NCBI GenBank assembly: GCA_025765595.1
Contig: JAIVFH010000041.1
Coordinates: forward strand, 124,001 to 188,000
From: Obelidium mucronatum
Taxonomy: Eukaryota > Chytridiomycota > Chytridiomycetes > Chytridiales > Chytriomycetaceae
Direction of reading: 5' to 3'
Length of the DNA stretch: 64,000 nt
Shown here in pieces: positions 11,631 through 22,232 of the stretch (the first letter of the stretch is position 1; the number at the start of each line of letters is the position of its first letter). The translations under genes were made by a program, and so were the position numbers. The notes beneath the pieces were generated by a model, which was not told the origin of the DNA, did no database searches, and saw nothing but the letters and a program-made list of their open reading frames with translations.

Positions 11631-11683
11631 CAAAAGGTAACCTTCCAATCAAAAGGTAACCTTCCAATAATAGAGTTGGAAGG
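11631..11683. repeat. Perfect 19-bp tandem duplication followed by an 8-bp inverted repeat
   Basis: The unit CAAAAGGTAACCTTCCAAT occurs twice in direct succession (11631-11649 and 11650-11668). The end of the second copy, CCTTCCAA (11660-11667), pairs with TTGGAAGG (11676-11683) across an eight-base loop. It lies in the roughly 600-bp gap (11172-11787) between RPL15 and the bL28m gene. I see no other gene in that gap. Confidence 0.85.
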
Positions 11684-11787
11684 GAGGGAGAAACCTTAGG
11701 GAAACAGGTTGAACTGTAACCGGTCAAATTCATTCAGAATATTTATTTGATATCATCAATACGTATCCCAACCCACAGCACATGAGT

Positions 11788-12439
11788 TTACAGATAGTTC
11801 CCTTTTCCCTTTCCACTTAGACTTGTAAATTTACGTTGAAGTTCCTTCACAGTGCTAAAAATACAAAGAAAAGCGAAAAAAAAAAACAATTAGTTGCGAA
11901 ACTGCAGGGAGAACCGACAACAACGGAAATCGCTTTCCGGTTTTGATTAATGAATTGCTGTTTTACCTGACATACTCCTCGCCATACCCAGAAACCAAAT
12001 CAGCATCCTTGGCTTGCACCTCCTTCCCCTTTTTCGCAAAAGCCTCTTCCACCAGCCGTTTGTAAAACAACGCTTTATCATCGTCACATTTACTCTTTCC
12101 AATTGTCAGCAAATATTCATCAAAGCCTCCCCGTCGCTCCATTTGGTACAAGGCCGTTGTGGTCATACGGACGTAAATGTTCATATCAAGCAGACGTGAA
12201 TACACAAATCTGTAGATGGTGTTGGGAAATATGGCGCGACGGACTCGGTTGTTCGATTCAGTTTGCTTGTCGGTGAAGGTTATCTTTTTGCCATGCATAA
12301 ACGTCGGGATGATACTGCGGTACGGAGTCATTGCATATGGCAGCGATCCAAGCTTATCAGTGCTGACCAATGGCTCATTGTTGGCAACTGCGCGGGCAAT
12401 GATTTTGGGTGTAAGGTACTTGCGAAGATCTTTTGACAT
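11788..12439 (-). CDS. Mitochondrial large-subunit ribosomal protein bL28m
   Basis: Mitoribosomal protein of the L28 family (yeast Mrpl24, human MRPL28). Exon 1 runs from 12439 and contains LYHGKKITF-type text (MHGKKITFTDKQTESNNRVRRAIFPNT) followed by RLLDMNIYVRMTTTALYQMERRGGFDEYLL, the L28 signature. A single intron near 11966-11859 joins YV to STVKELQRKFTSL, and the frame ends at 11788. The family's conserved Arg-Arg-Phe-Pro-Asn and GGFDEYL elements are both present. No clear presequence is visible, which is common for this protein. Confidence 0.88.
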
Positions 12440-12700
12440 TGGTTATTGAAATATTTCTTGTTTTTAAAAAAGAAGAGAAAAAAAATAGTCGTGGGAATTG
12501 AGCCTTTCTTTTAGAAACACTAACAATAACGAACAGACACAAGTATTCAATAAAAAAAAGGGGGATATACGAGGCATTTCAAAAAAGGCATATTAAAAAA
12601 ATGAATAGTAGAAAATTCACGTATGCGTAGAAGGCTTCCAAACCAGAAACTTGCCAATGTGCCTAGATGAAATAACATACCCCAAGATTAGAATTTAAAA

Positions 12701-13933
12701 CTAGAAAATCTGATTGATAATGACGTACCAAGGAAGTTGGGGAAACTCAGACGAAACAGTGAATCCCTGTCGCTGATACCATCCACAAACGTCATGAAGC
12801 CCAAAACACAGGATTTCCTTTGATCGAATAGTAGCGATATTTCGAAGTCGTTCCATCATAACGCATCCGACACCGAGACCACGAACATCTTCCCGAACCG
12901 CAATTGCATCGATCCACAGGTATCTCTTCATAAAGACGTACTCCACGGCACCAACAACGTGACCCGTGATTGGATCAATAACAACATCGAGAGTAAAATC
13001 ATCATCCAAAACACCTTCCAAATCAGCCTTCACACTTTTCTTTGCAAACTGGGAAAATACAATACAGTTCGGTGGTTAACATCCTGAGCACAACCAACCC
13101 TTTCAAAAAACCAGATCGTACCTGCTCATGGACAAGTTTCTGGGCGGCATTGAATAAGCTTCGATCAAACAAATTCTCAGAATCTTTAATGTGCAGAGAT
13201 CGAATATGTACAGAGTTGCGCCGATCGGGCAGAACGGCAGACGTGAGCTTTGGCTGGGGCACAGATTGGTTTTGGTCTTCGTCCAGGTCGGCCATGTACT
13301 TGTCTGTGATGTGCAGCAGGTTCCCGAGATTCCAGCGGCCGTTTGCCTTCGCGTCGACGGGCGGCAGCCACAGACCCCTGTTGTGCATGCGCAGCTCAGC
13401 GTGGCGCATGATGCCGTGGCGGAAGAAGTCGCGGCGGCGCGCCTCCTTCAGCGCGCGGTTTGTCGTCGGCGTCTTGATTGTTTTGCGGTGCGTGCTGTGC
13501 GTGTGGGGGGCCGGCGCGACGAGCGGCGCGGGCATCAGCAGCGGACTGGCGCCCGCCGGCGTGTGGGGCGAGTGCGGCGCGTGCGGCGTGTGGGGTGTGG
13601 GCGGCGTGGGTGTCGCCGGCCACGCCGCCGAAGCCGAAGACGAAGACGCCGCCGGCGGCGTGGCGGCCGGCGTCGCCGTCTGGCGCGGCTCGGCCCACGA
13701 CCCGCTGCTGGAAACGGACCACGAGTCAATGTCCGTCTCTAGTGGCACAACACGCACGATTAGATCGCTGGCAACAAAGAACGGAACAAACAAGAACAAC
13801 AACACCCACCCATCGGCGTCAGGCCCCGTCGGTGCTCAAGCAGACTCTCCTTGTGCTGTCGGCCACGGGCGAGCATCAACTTGGCCCGGAACCGAAGTGT
13901 GAGACGCTCAGTCTTTTGCCGAAATGTAAGCAT
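12701..13933 (-). CDS. GNAT-family N-acetyltransferase with low-complexity N-terminal half
   Basis: Acetyl-CoA dependent acetyltransferase of unknown substrate. The C-terminal domain shows GAVEYVFMKRYLWIDAIAV and the acetyl-CoA loop VREDVRGLGVGCVMM (R-G-L-G-V-G), ending GWYQRQGF. Before it is an N-terminal half with a Pro/Thr/His repeat (PTPPTPHTPHAPHSPHTP) encoded by very GC-rich DNA (about 13,340-13,740). That half also holds RRRDFFRHGIMRHAELRMHNRGLWLPP, a motif I do not recognise. Exon 1 (13933 to about 13815) begins MLTFRQKTERLTLRFRAK; intron 1 ends at the CCAG near 13785, and intron 2 lies around 13121-13050. The GNAT call is secure; the substrate is not inferable. Confidence 0.8.
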
Positions 13934-14227
13934 GATGCAGATGATGCAGATAGTAGTAGTGTTTGTGCAGATATTGTTTGCTGTATGTAGTTCAAAAGTG
14001 TCTGCTTGTGCCGAGCAGAAGAGTGTGTGTGTGGGAATAGGGGAGGGGGGGCAGGGGAGATTGGGGAGACGTTCAGATAGTCACTGATGCTGCTGAAGAG
14101 AGGGGAGAGAGAGAGAGAGGAGGGAAGAGGGAGGGAGAGGGGAGGGGGGCTTAATCTACAAAGAGGGGCAGGGGAGGGTGGCACGTTTTTATTATTTTTC
14201 GAATCGAATCTTCTCAAAAGACACTTT
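13934..14227. other. Intergenic region with purine-rich GA/G tract
   Basis: This gap between the GNAT gene start and the end of the next minus-strand gene holds a dense plus-strand purine tract (about 14030-14180, repeated GGGAGG and GAGAGA). The minus strand is therefore a pyrimidine tract, plausible as a promoter element of the GNAT gene. I see no convincing coding sequence. Confidence 0.5.
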
Positions 14228-15862
14228 TTATTGCATTGCATCTGCATCCTGGAAAAACACACAAAGCTTAAACATGTCCAAGCCAAACTCGTTTCCAACA
14301 ATCCATATAATCTCACCACGAGTATGATGTAATGCACCCATATAGGACCACATCAAGTGAATGAACATGATAGCTGTATCCCAGTCCATCTCACCGCCAC
14401 CACTTATCCTCCAAAGCAAGCAAACTGTAACAAAAACAAAGGGCGTGTTTTTTTAAGGCAGGTATTTGAGAGAACAATCAAACTCATGTTACGTACATTG
14501 CCACACAGTTCCAGCAGGACCACAAAATCGGGACGATGAATTAAAAGCGGCCTGAAACAATTCAAACGCTGCAACTTTCTCAACCACCGCCAGTTCATCA
14601 TTCCCAAGCAATCCCATTTCGCTTTCGCTTAATCGCGAAAGTGCATCCAAAATGTCGAACGGCAAGTGATACCGACTGATTCCACAAGACGCCATAGGAC
14701 GATCCAACCACCGCTCATTCTGAATCGCTTCCACAACCAAATCACGAGGATTTGATTTCACGCAAACATGGCATTCCTCCTCCTCCCCCTCCTCCTCCCC
14801 CTCAAACACGCCATGTGGTAGACGTAAGCTTCGAAAAGCGCGTACTTCCACCGGATAATAATGGAACAAGGAAAACGAGTCCGACGGCGGCTCAACACGC
14901 CTATACGCATCCAAAACTTGTGTTTCGAAATCAGTCGCTCCATGGAACCCGACTTGATCCTTCAATTCCTGGCACCCCATTGTTATCGTAAACAGCGACA
15001 GAAACACTCTGTTGAGAAAATCCGTTGATTCATCCAATGAATTGGGATAGAATTCAGAATGATCAGTTGGTGATGATGGTTTGAAACTCGGGTCTCGTTG
15101 CAACAGGGTATACTGGGAAAAGGCACGTATCAAACCACTTGCATCGGGTCTTTCGAAAAGAGTTGACGCCCGCCTTGTTTCCGCCACGGCATGCATGTAT
15201 AGTTCAAAGGATGGCTTCATATCCATGGTTTCCTTGAAATGAACTGTAATCTTATGAGCCCACATTTCCAACACTGCTTTCGGAGACCGAAAAGGCAACC
15301 TCAAACAAGAGCAAAGTACTTGATAAGACTCTGAATCATGTGGTTCCAGATCGAACATTAAATGATTAAACCACGTTGTTGATGTTGTTGTTGTTGTTGA
15401 CTTGGAATTGAAATCACGAGCAAAGTTAGCAAATGCCAAAAGCGCCAAAGGTGTTCCACCATGAAGAGGCAAGAGATCCAAAGCATCTTTAGAAACAATA
15501 ATATCGCTCCATAGTCGGTTATGCAGTTGTCGCAGGATTGACTGAGTCCGTTTCCAAAACAATGCTGCCATTGACGTTGACGCAGAAAGCCGTGGAATCC
15601 ATTGCTTCAAGAGAGTTGACTCTCGAAACACGCTGAAATATAGCAATTGGGTGGTTATTGGTTTCTGAGGATGGATGGAGAAGTGTTCAGAGAAGTCCAA
15701 GAGAGTATTGTAGGTTTGATTGGCGAGAAAAGTCCGGCAGTTGCGATATCCTGGATACAGCCGGTCGAGAGTATCTATCCATTCAGCACACTTTGCTGTC
15801 ATCTGTGGCTCTGGCGAAGCTGTCGGATTCTCTTGCTTCAAGTGCGCAATCAATTTCTCCAT
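14228..15862 (-). CDS. Protein of unknown function, about 520 residues
   Basis: One long exon (15862 to about 14497) followed by a short intron and a final exon ending at 14228. I recognise no domain. The text is helix-rich and well mixed in composition (for example AKCAEWIDTLDRLYPGYRNC, LLHGGTPLALLAFANFARDF, LRLPFRSPKAVLEMWAHKI), with an acidic insert EGEEEGEEEE and no signal peptide. The C-terminal exon depends on the donor chosen: the GTACGT donor gives a hydrophobic tail (AIMFIHLMWSYMGALHH), while the next GTAACA donor gives a short tail ending KWWR. The coding nature is supported by frame length and codon use. Confidence 0.65.
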
Positions 15863-16039
15863 TTATTAATATCAATTTTTTTTACAGAAAACAGATCCAA
15901 AAATAACGAAGCTTTTTTTTTATTAATTCAAACTTCCTTATTCCTTTGTTTTTTATATTTTCGGTAGTATATCTCATTCTTGTTCTCCACAAAAAAAAAA
16001 AAACAGGTTTCTTGTTTCCCTTTTTTTTTTTTTTTTTGC

Positions 16040-16604
16040 TTAGAACTTGGTGAACTGCTTAGCACCAACACCCTTGACAATCTTCTTCTGAACCTTGAGG
16101 ACGTTGAAACGAACAGTCTTTGAGATTGGACGACATTGTCCAACAGTGACCAAGTCACCGGCTTCAACTCCAATGAAAGCTGGGGACAAGTGAGCGGAAA
16201 GGTTCTTGTGACGCTTCTCGTATCTATAAAAGAACACGGGTCAATATTTTCTGAGATCATCCCCCTCCCCCCCACAAAAACCAACAACCCCATCCCTTCC
16301 TCTCCTTTTTTTACCTGTTGTACTTTGGAATGTAGTGAAGGTACTCTCTACGAATGACAATAGTTCTCTTCATCTTGTTGGAAACAACAACTCCCTTAAG
16401 AATACGTCCACGAATAGAAATAGTTCCAGAGGTGAATGGACACTTCTTGTCAATGTAAGTTCCTTCAATAGCTTCCTTTGGAGTCTTGAATCCAAGACCA
16501 ACGTCACAGTACCATCTCTTGACTCCTCCCTTCTTTTGGGTAAGCTTGGAGTTTTGGAAGATTCCTTGTTGGAGTTGGAATGCCTTTTCGTGCTGTTCAG
16601 CCAT
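16040..16604 (-). CDS. RPS11: 40S ribosomal protein S11 (uS17)
   Basis: Small-subunit ribosomal protein. Exon 1 (16604 to about 16314) encodes [39 protein letters not shown] and [21 protein letters not shown]. Exon 2 (about 16224-16040) encodes [16 protein letters not shown] to the end [14 protein letters not shown]. This is full family length (about 157 residues) with one intron. Biased codon use matches RPL15. An A/T-rich tract of more than 20 bases follows the stop codon. Confidence 0.97.
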
Positions 16605-17118
16605 CTATGTGGAATTTTTTTTCTTTTTTTTAGTCGTCTTGTTGCTGGGGGGCGGGCGTATGGGGGGTTCTTGTTGTGGTCGAAGGGGGTTCGGGGTTTC
16701 ATGCATCTCTCGCCGTTTGGGTTAACTGCCGAACCAGGACCTTGACGATTCGCAACGTCCATCCATTTGATGCATTTGTCCAAGATATTTGATCCGGCCT
16801 GCTTGACGTGGTCTGATGATGGATACGTTGGGTGGGGATGGGGAGGGGCCTGTCGGTTGGTCTCACTCACGATTGTTCAAGGAATTACAAAAAAAGGGGA
16901 AGGCCAAAGGTATCAACAACCACTTACCTCCACTTACTGATATTCCCAACAGAACAAAGGGGTATTTTGGTGCAATCGCTTTTTAATATCAGAAATAAAA
17001 AGAACTCATATGTATTATTGTGTACACTAAGGGGGAAAACTTAAACAACAGCATGAACTAAAAGAACATCAACAACTCAGCTCCGTCCTTTCAGAAATCG
17101 TTTGATTTTTTTTATTAT
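16605..17118. promoter_or_regulatory. RPS11 upstream region
   Basis: About 510 bp between the RPS11 start and the end of the RhoGAP-like gene, both on the minus strand. The first 250 bp upstream of RPS11 are C-rich on the sense strand. They contain an out-of-frame ORF starting at 16870 that runs into RPS11; this is probably not translated as it would mask the ribosomal start. I see no supported gene. Confidence 0.4.
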
Positions 17119-20022
17119 TCAAAAAATATCATCCAAATTCCTTAAAACAAACTCCAACGTTGCCGCCATAACAGTCATACAACGATGCTCCAAAAACAAA
17201 AAGGGCGAAATCCCTTTCCGCGTCATATAATCCGAAACATAAAACCTCTTTCCCGACTCCAAAAGCGACTTGAAATAATTATCATTAATCGTTTGCCCCA
17301 GTTTTTGCGGACCCATTTGCAACAACTTTTCGCGCAAATCAAGCCAATGCAACTTGGCCTTGTTTTTGCGAGACTCGTTTTTTTGCAATTGCTCCTTTTC
17401 AGCGTGGATCTTGGCGGCTGCATTGTCTTTGGCCATTCGTCGGACAAGCTTGTTCAACACCCATTGTTCAAATTCGCGTTCGGCTTCTAATTCGGCGAGT
17501 TTTTCTGGGTCTGTGATTTTGGGTGGAGCAAAAGGGCTGTTTTCGGGGATTATGTCGCCTTCAGGGAGTTTGATGAAGGATAGTGGTTTGACTTCGCGAA
17601 ATCCAAGCGTTGGTGTTTGGGGACTTGATGCTGAATTTGGATAAGAATTTACAGGAAATAAGTCCTTGACTTGAATAGAGTTGCCGCGCTGTGAAACGGC
17701 ATAGGAAATGACCCACGGTGCAAAAAGAGTGGAGATTGGGGAAAATAGGGAATCGGGGAATCCATCTAAACAGGTGCATATCCGTTTCAAATGTGATAGT
17801 TTCATTTTGACCTTGAGTAATTCTGTTCTTGGTACGGTTGAGAAGATTTTCTTGATTGCGCCAATACTCTCGTCTCTTGTTAACCTGTTATCCTCTACCA
17901 AAAAAAAAAAAAAAAAAAAATAAATCATAATGTGAAGGAGTTACAAAAGCAAATTCCTACTTATCAGTTCCACCAAAGGTTTGGAGATTTTGGAATCCAG
18001 CATGGGCTGCCCAATGACAACATGAAATCTGAAGAAGTTTGTGATCATCACACTTAGAGTGTTCCAATTGATGACTTCTATCTTATTGGATGCATATAAA
18101 CTCAATCGCCGACTTGTCTTGTTTATGTGATTTGTGAGAATCATTGTTTCTCTTTCGTCCAAATGTGAAAAGTCTTGTTTAACGTTGTTTAGACCAATAG
18201 TACAACCTTAGCAAAAGGAAGTGAAACCTTTTGTAAATAATAGTTCCAGTTGCGCATAGGTCAGCTCTTCAACGATGGGTTCCTGACTCAAAACTATTTT
18301 GGAGTTTTTGTTTGTTGTTCGGAACATGTCTCGTATGGATTTTTGCCGTGGAAGCTGTTCCCATGAACCGTCTGTCAATAAAAAAAAAGCCCCCCAAAAA
18401 AAAAAAAAAAAAAAAAAAAAAAGAAAAATGAATGCTAGAGTACTAACAGAGAAATGATCTTCCTCTTCGCTTTCATCATTTGTGTTGGCTTCTGGTGACT
18501 TTTTCTCCTGTTTCAGTCGATTCGAGGACCCAGTCACGGCATCTTTTCGATCAACCACCTGCTTTGGAATATCTTTTTGAGGCATGCTGCGAAATTCTGT
18601 CGACGATGTTGGTATCAATGAAACATTGCTGCCTGCTGTGTTGAGACATTCCACAACCAAGTCACTTTTTTCGACATCGGCGGCATTTTTCGGCACGGAA
18701 AGTGCAGCTTCAATTTTGCCAGCAAAATCAGGAATCGCGGGCACCTCCGGAATGATTGAGTCTTCGCCGAAATCGGGCTCCTTCTGAGAAGTTGACAAAT
18801 ATGAGGATGCTTGACTTCGCATGCTACTGATGCTCTCTCTATACGTTTCTTTCACGTATCTCATCGCTTTTTTAACCTTTTTAAGCAATCCGTCCCCTGC
18901 GCTGGCTAGTTTTAAGATGCCAGATCCCATCGAACCCTCGTCTCCTCCCTTCAAAGGTTCTGCCACACCGGTTACAGATTTTTGTTGATGTAGATCGTTT
19001 GTAGATCCTTTAACATGTTTGGGCACCGCGTTGCTGTTGCTAGGAGATGGTTCCTGTTTTGCACTTGTTGTGATTTGGTTTGCAACAACCGGTAAATCTG
19101 ATGTCGATTTTGCAGAAATAGGAGGAAGTTTTTTGGCAGCAAGTTTTGAAACAATTTTCGTTTGGCTGCTGCTTGATGGGGATTGAACAAATTCAATAGG
19201 GACATTAACTTGATTGTTATCGGCAACTTTTCTATCCAATGTGGGACTTGACATATTGGAACCAGCAATATGATTATTGCGGCTCAATATATTTGTTCCC
19301 GAAGCAGCTTTTTGAGTTGCTACAACTTCGGAATTCAACTTTGTTGCGGAAGTGGCTTTTTGGCGTGAGGCAGTTGTTGATGCTGTGAGAGACAACATGC
19401 CCTTCAAGCGCAACTTTTTCGATTCGGATGTTTCTTCAGACTTTGAAGCAACTCGCCCCGTTTTTGATTGTTTTGTTGTTGTTGCTGGGGATATGCTGTT
19501 GTAGTTTTGCAGCGAGGCGTCTGAGCCAAGAGCTCTCGAGTGGGCGTTTGCAATTGAATGCGTCGAAGACACCGACAGAAGCGGTTTCGAGCCGCTTGAA
19601 TGAGAGCCAATTGTCGCGTTTCTCAGCAGCAGCGCGTCGCCCGACTGCGGCTGCGGCGGCTTGCGGCCCTGCGGCGCAGCCAGGCCCGCGTCGATGTTCG
19701 TCAGACTTTTTGTCTTGGCAATGTGTGGGATGGACGGCGCCGTCGCTTCGATCGCCGACAGCGCCTTCTTCGCCTTCTTCGCCGCCGCCGCCGCCGCCGC
19801 GGGCGCCGCGGGCGCAAACAGCGCCGCCTGCAGCAGCGCCGCCGCTGTCGCCTCGCTGCCGCCGCTGCCGCCGCCGCCGCCGTCCGACGGCGTCACGTGG
19901 ATCGCCGCCGCCGCCGTAGCCGCGTGCACCTTGCTGCTGCCGCGCCGGCGGCTGCCCGCCGGCGACTGCGACTGCGGCGGCGCGGGGTCCAGGCGGCCAA
20001 TGGCCGGCAGTTTGCTGTCCAT
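17119..20022 (-). CDS. Large low-complexity protein with C-terminal degenerate RhoGAP-like domain
   Basis: N-terminal about 500 residues are Ser/Ala/Lys-rich and probably disordered (first 130 residues from GC-rich DNA, with Ala runs), containing LKLASAGDGLLKKVKKAMRYVKETYRES. The C-terminal part has LLKVKMKLSHLKRICTC followed by LFSPISTLFAPWVISYA, with the spacing of the second half of a RhoGAP domain; the usual Asn-Lys-Met segment is replaced (FPDS). A helical, charged tail follows. Three introns lie between: one with long T runs (near 18440-18375), one of 54 nt (18227-18174) that hides an in-frame TAA, and one near 17965-17897. Activity toward Rho GTPases is uncertain; a non-catalytic domain is possible. 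Confidence 0.55.
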
Positions 20023-20133
20023 TCAAAGTCGGTTTGGTAACAAGTTTATGTAAAATAATGAAAATGTCTTCTAGAACATTTTACACAAAGATCAACAGGT
20101 CACTATTCCGTTTACTCAGCTTCGCTTTCAATC

Positions 20134-22100
20134 TCAATCGAGCAGCGAACAAAGAAACGCGCTCTCGACATCGTCAAAAGAGGCACTGCCCCCAGACCCG
20201 GCAGAGACAACTCCTTCTACATATTCCGGTTTCCGCATTCCCACCAACACTGTGCCACCTCGTCCACCCGTTCGCGACTCCAGCGATGCTCGAACTAGAC
20301 GAATCGCCAAATCAGACAAGGGCGCTTGAGCAAACATGTCCACTGACGTATCCGTAAACTTTAATTCACGCCAGTTTCGAATAGCAGTCGGCGCCATTGC
20401 TGCCAATACATTGGAAATTTCTCGATTTGTAGCTGCTTCAGCCGCCTCACATAAACCAATGAGCATTGAACATAGTTCTGTGATGGCTTCTTTATACTGG
20501 ACAGCCCATTGTCGAATGTGATCTGCGTTGTGGCTGTTGTTGTTGTTGAGTGAATGCTCCTCCAGCAGAGTATTTATATCCGTGGCAAGAGTCGGTAGAA
20601 CTGTATTGTTTACATAGTGCTTTGTTGCAAAGGCATTTGATGAAATAAGCTGTGTCAAGTTATCGGCAAGCGTTTCTGCCCAAATGAAATGCGCTACCGT
20701 GTTGATATCCTGCTGGGTGTCACCAACTGCATTTAAAGAAGGAAAAAGTGAATACATGGGCTGATATCTTTTTTAATTGTTTTGTTTACCTAGATCAGAC
20801 AACTCCGATTCCAATTCAGTAACTTGCTCGAAATACGACGTCAACTGTGCCGTTATTTTTGCTTCATCTAAAAAATAAGATCAAATTAATAATAATGATT
20901 TGAAAAAAAAAGAAACAAAAGTAGGCTTGAACCGTCATATCCCGCCTTCTTATCGCCCAAACACCTAATACTTCCACTTGCAATGACATTCAGCGGGCGT
21001 TGTGTGAACTGATACAAATCGTTCATCTGACAATCAACAACAAAAAGGGGTAAGTTCAGATGGGAATAAAAAAAGGAAAAACAAACCAAACAAACCTCAG
21101 CAATTTCGGACAAAACCCGGCCACCATCCAAGCTTTCCACAGCATCGCGCTCAAACAAATTCAAAGGGTATTCGATGCAAGTAAATGCATGGTCCGGGCC
21201 GCCAACTTCTTTGGCAATAGCCACACACTGTTCAATATTGACATGGTCTGGAACTGTCGGATTTGATATCGAATTCGAAGCGATTCCGTAGGACCCAATT
21301 CGACCTTTGGCCACCTCCGATTCCAAATACTCGAATGCTTCTTTAATCAGTGGATAAACACTTAAAACCTTTGGACAAAATAAATTTAACTTTAAATCAC
21401 AAAATTGTCAAGTAAATTACCTGTCGACCATGAATCTTCCCAGCCAACAACCGTTCCGGACAATTCAGCATATAAATATCGATTTTGTCCATCCCCAAGC
21501 GACTCAACGACAACTCAATCTGACTTTCAATAAACTTTGGGGATATACAATGCGCAGCGGAATCCGACAAGACGGCAGCTTTCAAGTCCGGATTTTCCCT
21601 CATTTCTGCCACTTTTGAAGAGTCCCCAAGAATATGCCCGCATTTCGAAATCACCACAATATCCTTTGAAATAGTTATTCAACACACTACAAAGAAAAAA
21701 AGGAATTTATATATATATCTTACCTCTCGCTTCAACCCCCATGATCGTTCTGCATCTTTCAAAGTATCGCCAATGATTTTTTCAGATTCGCCTGTTTTCA
21801 AAACAACAGATGGTTTTCAACACAACGGCCCCAAAAAAAAAAAAAAAAAAAAAAGAATGTATAAAAACCATTTCCAAAGTGACTCGATGTATCAATAACA
21901 TTAACGCCTCTCCGAAGCGCATCATTGAGCGCCGCAGCCCCAGCTTGACGATCTCGTTCACTCAAACGAAATGCCCCGAAACCGACACTGCTCAGTCGAT
22001 TGGTAGGTAGTCGCAAGCGATGCCTTGCTGGCCATTCACTTTTTGATAAGACGGCATTCCAAACTGCGGTGCTTGTCCCAAACAGTCGTTTGGTCAACAT
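20134..22100 (-). CDS. Aldo/keto reductase-like protein with altered catalytic residues and C-terminal extension
   Basis: The N-terminus (MLTKRLFGTSTAVWNAVL, several Arg, no acid) looks like a mitochondrial targeting peptide. The barrel follows: LSSVGFGAFRLSERD, GVNVIDTSSHFGNGESEKI, IVVISKCGH, LSRLGMDKIDIYMLNCP, GRIGSYGIASNSIS. In active family members the tetrad is Asp-Tyr-Lys-His; here Asp and Lys are kept, Tyr is Phe (SSHFG) and His is Asn (YMLNCP). The barrel is followed by a roughly 200-residue helical half (TDTSVDMFAQAPLSDLAIRL), then a Gly/Ser end. Several introns of 50-90 nt occur. The fold call is good; reductase activity is doubtful. Confidence 0.72.
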
Positions 22101-22232
22101 TGTATTTAAAATCAGTTATGAATAAATAATAAATAATAAATAGTACATTTATTCCAAAAAAGAATTTGTATAAAACACTCAAAAAAAACACACACACGCA
22201 CAAACGCCTCTATGCCAGATCGTGAATTTATA

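Noticed and set aside
13042..13990. Several long Ala/Arg-rich plus-strand ORFs
   Set aside because: They are complements of the GNAT gene's GC-rich exon, open only because stop codons are rare in such DNA.
17119..18162. Second gene starting after the TAA at 18208
   Set aside because: A 54-nt GT-AG intron removes the stop and keeps the frame; no room for a promoter. Possible, but less likely than one gene.
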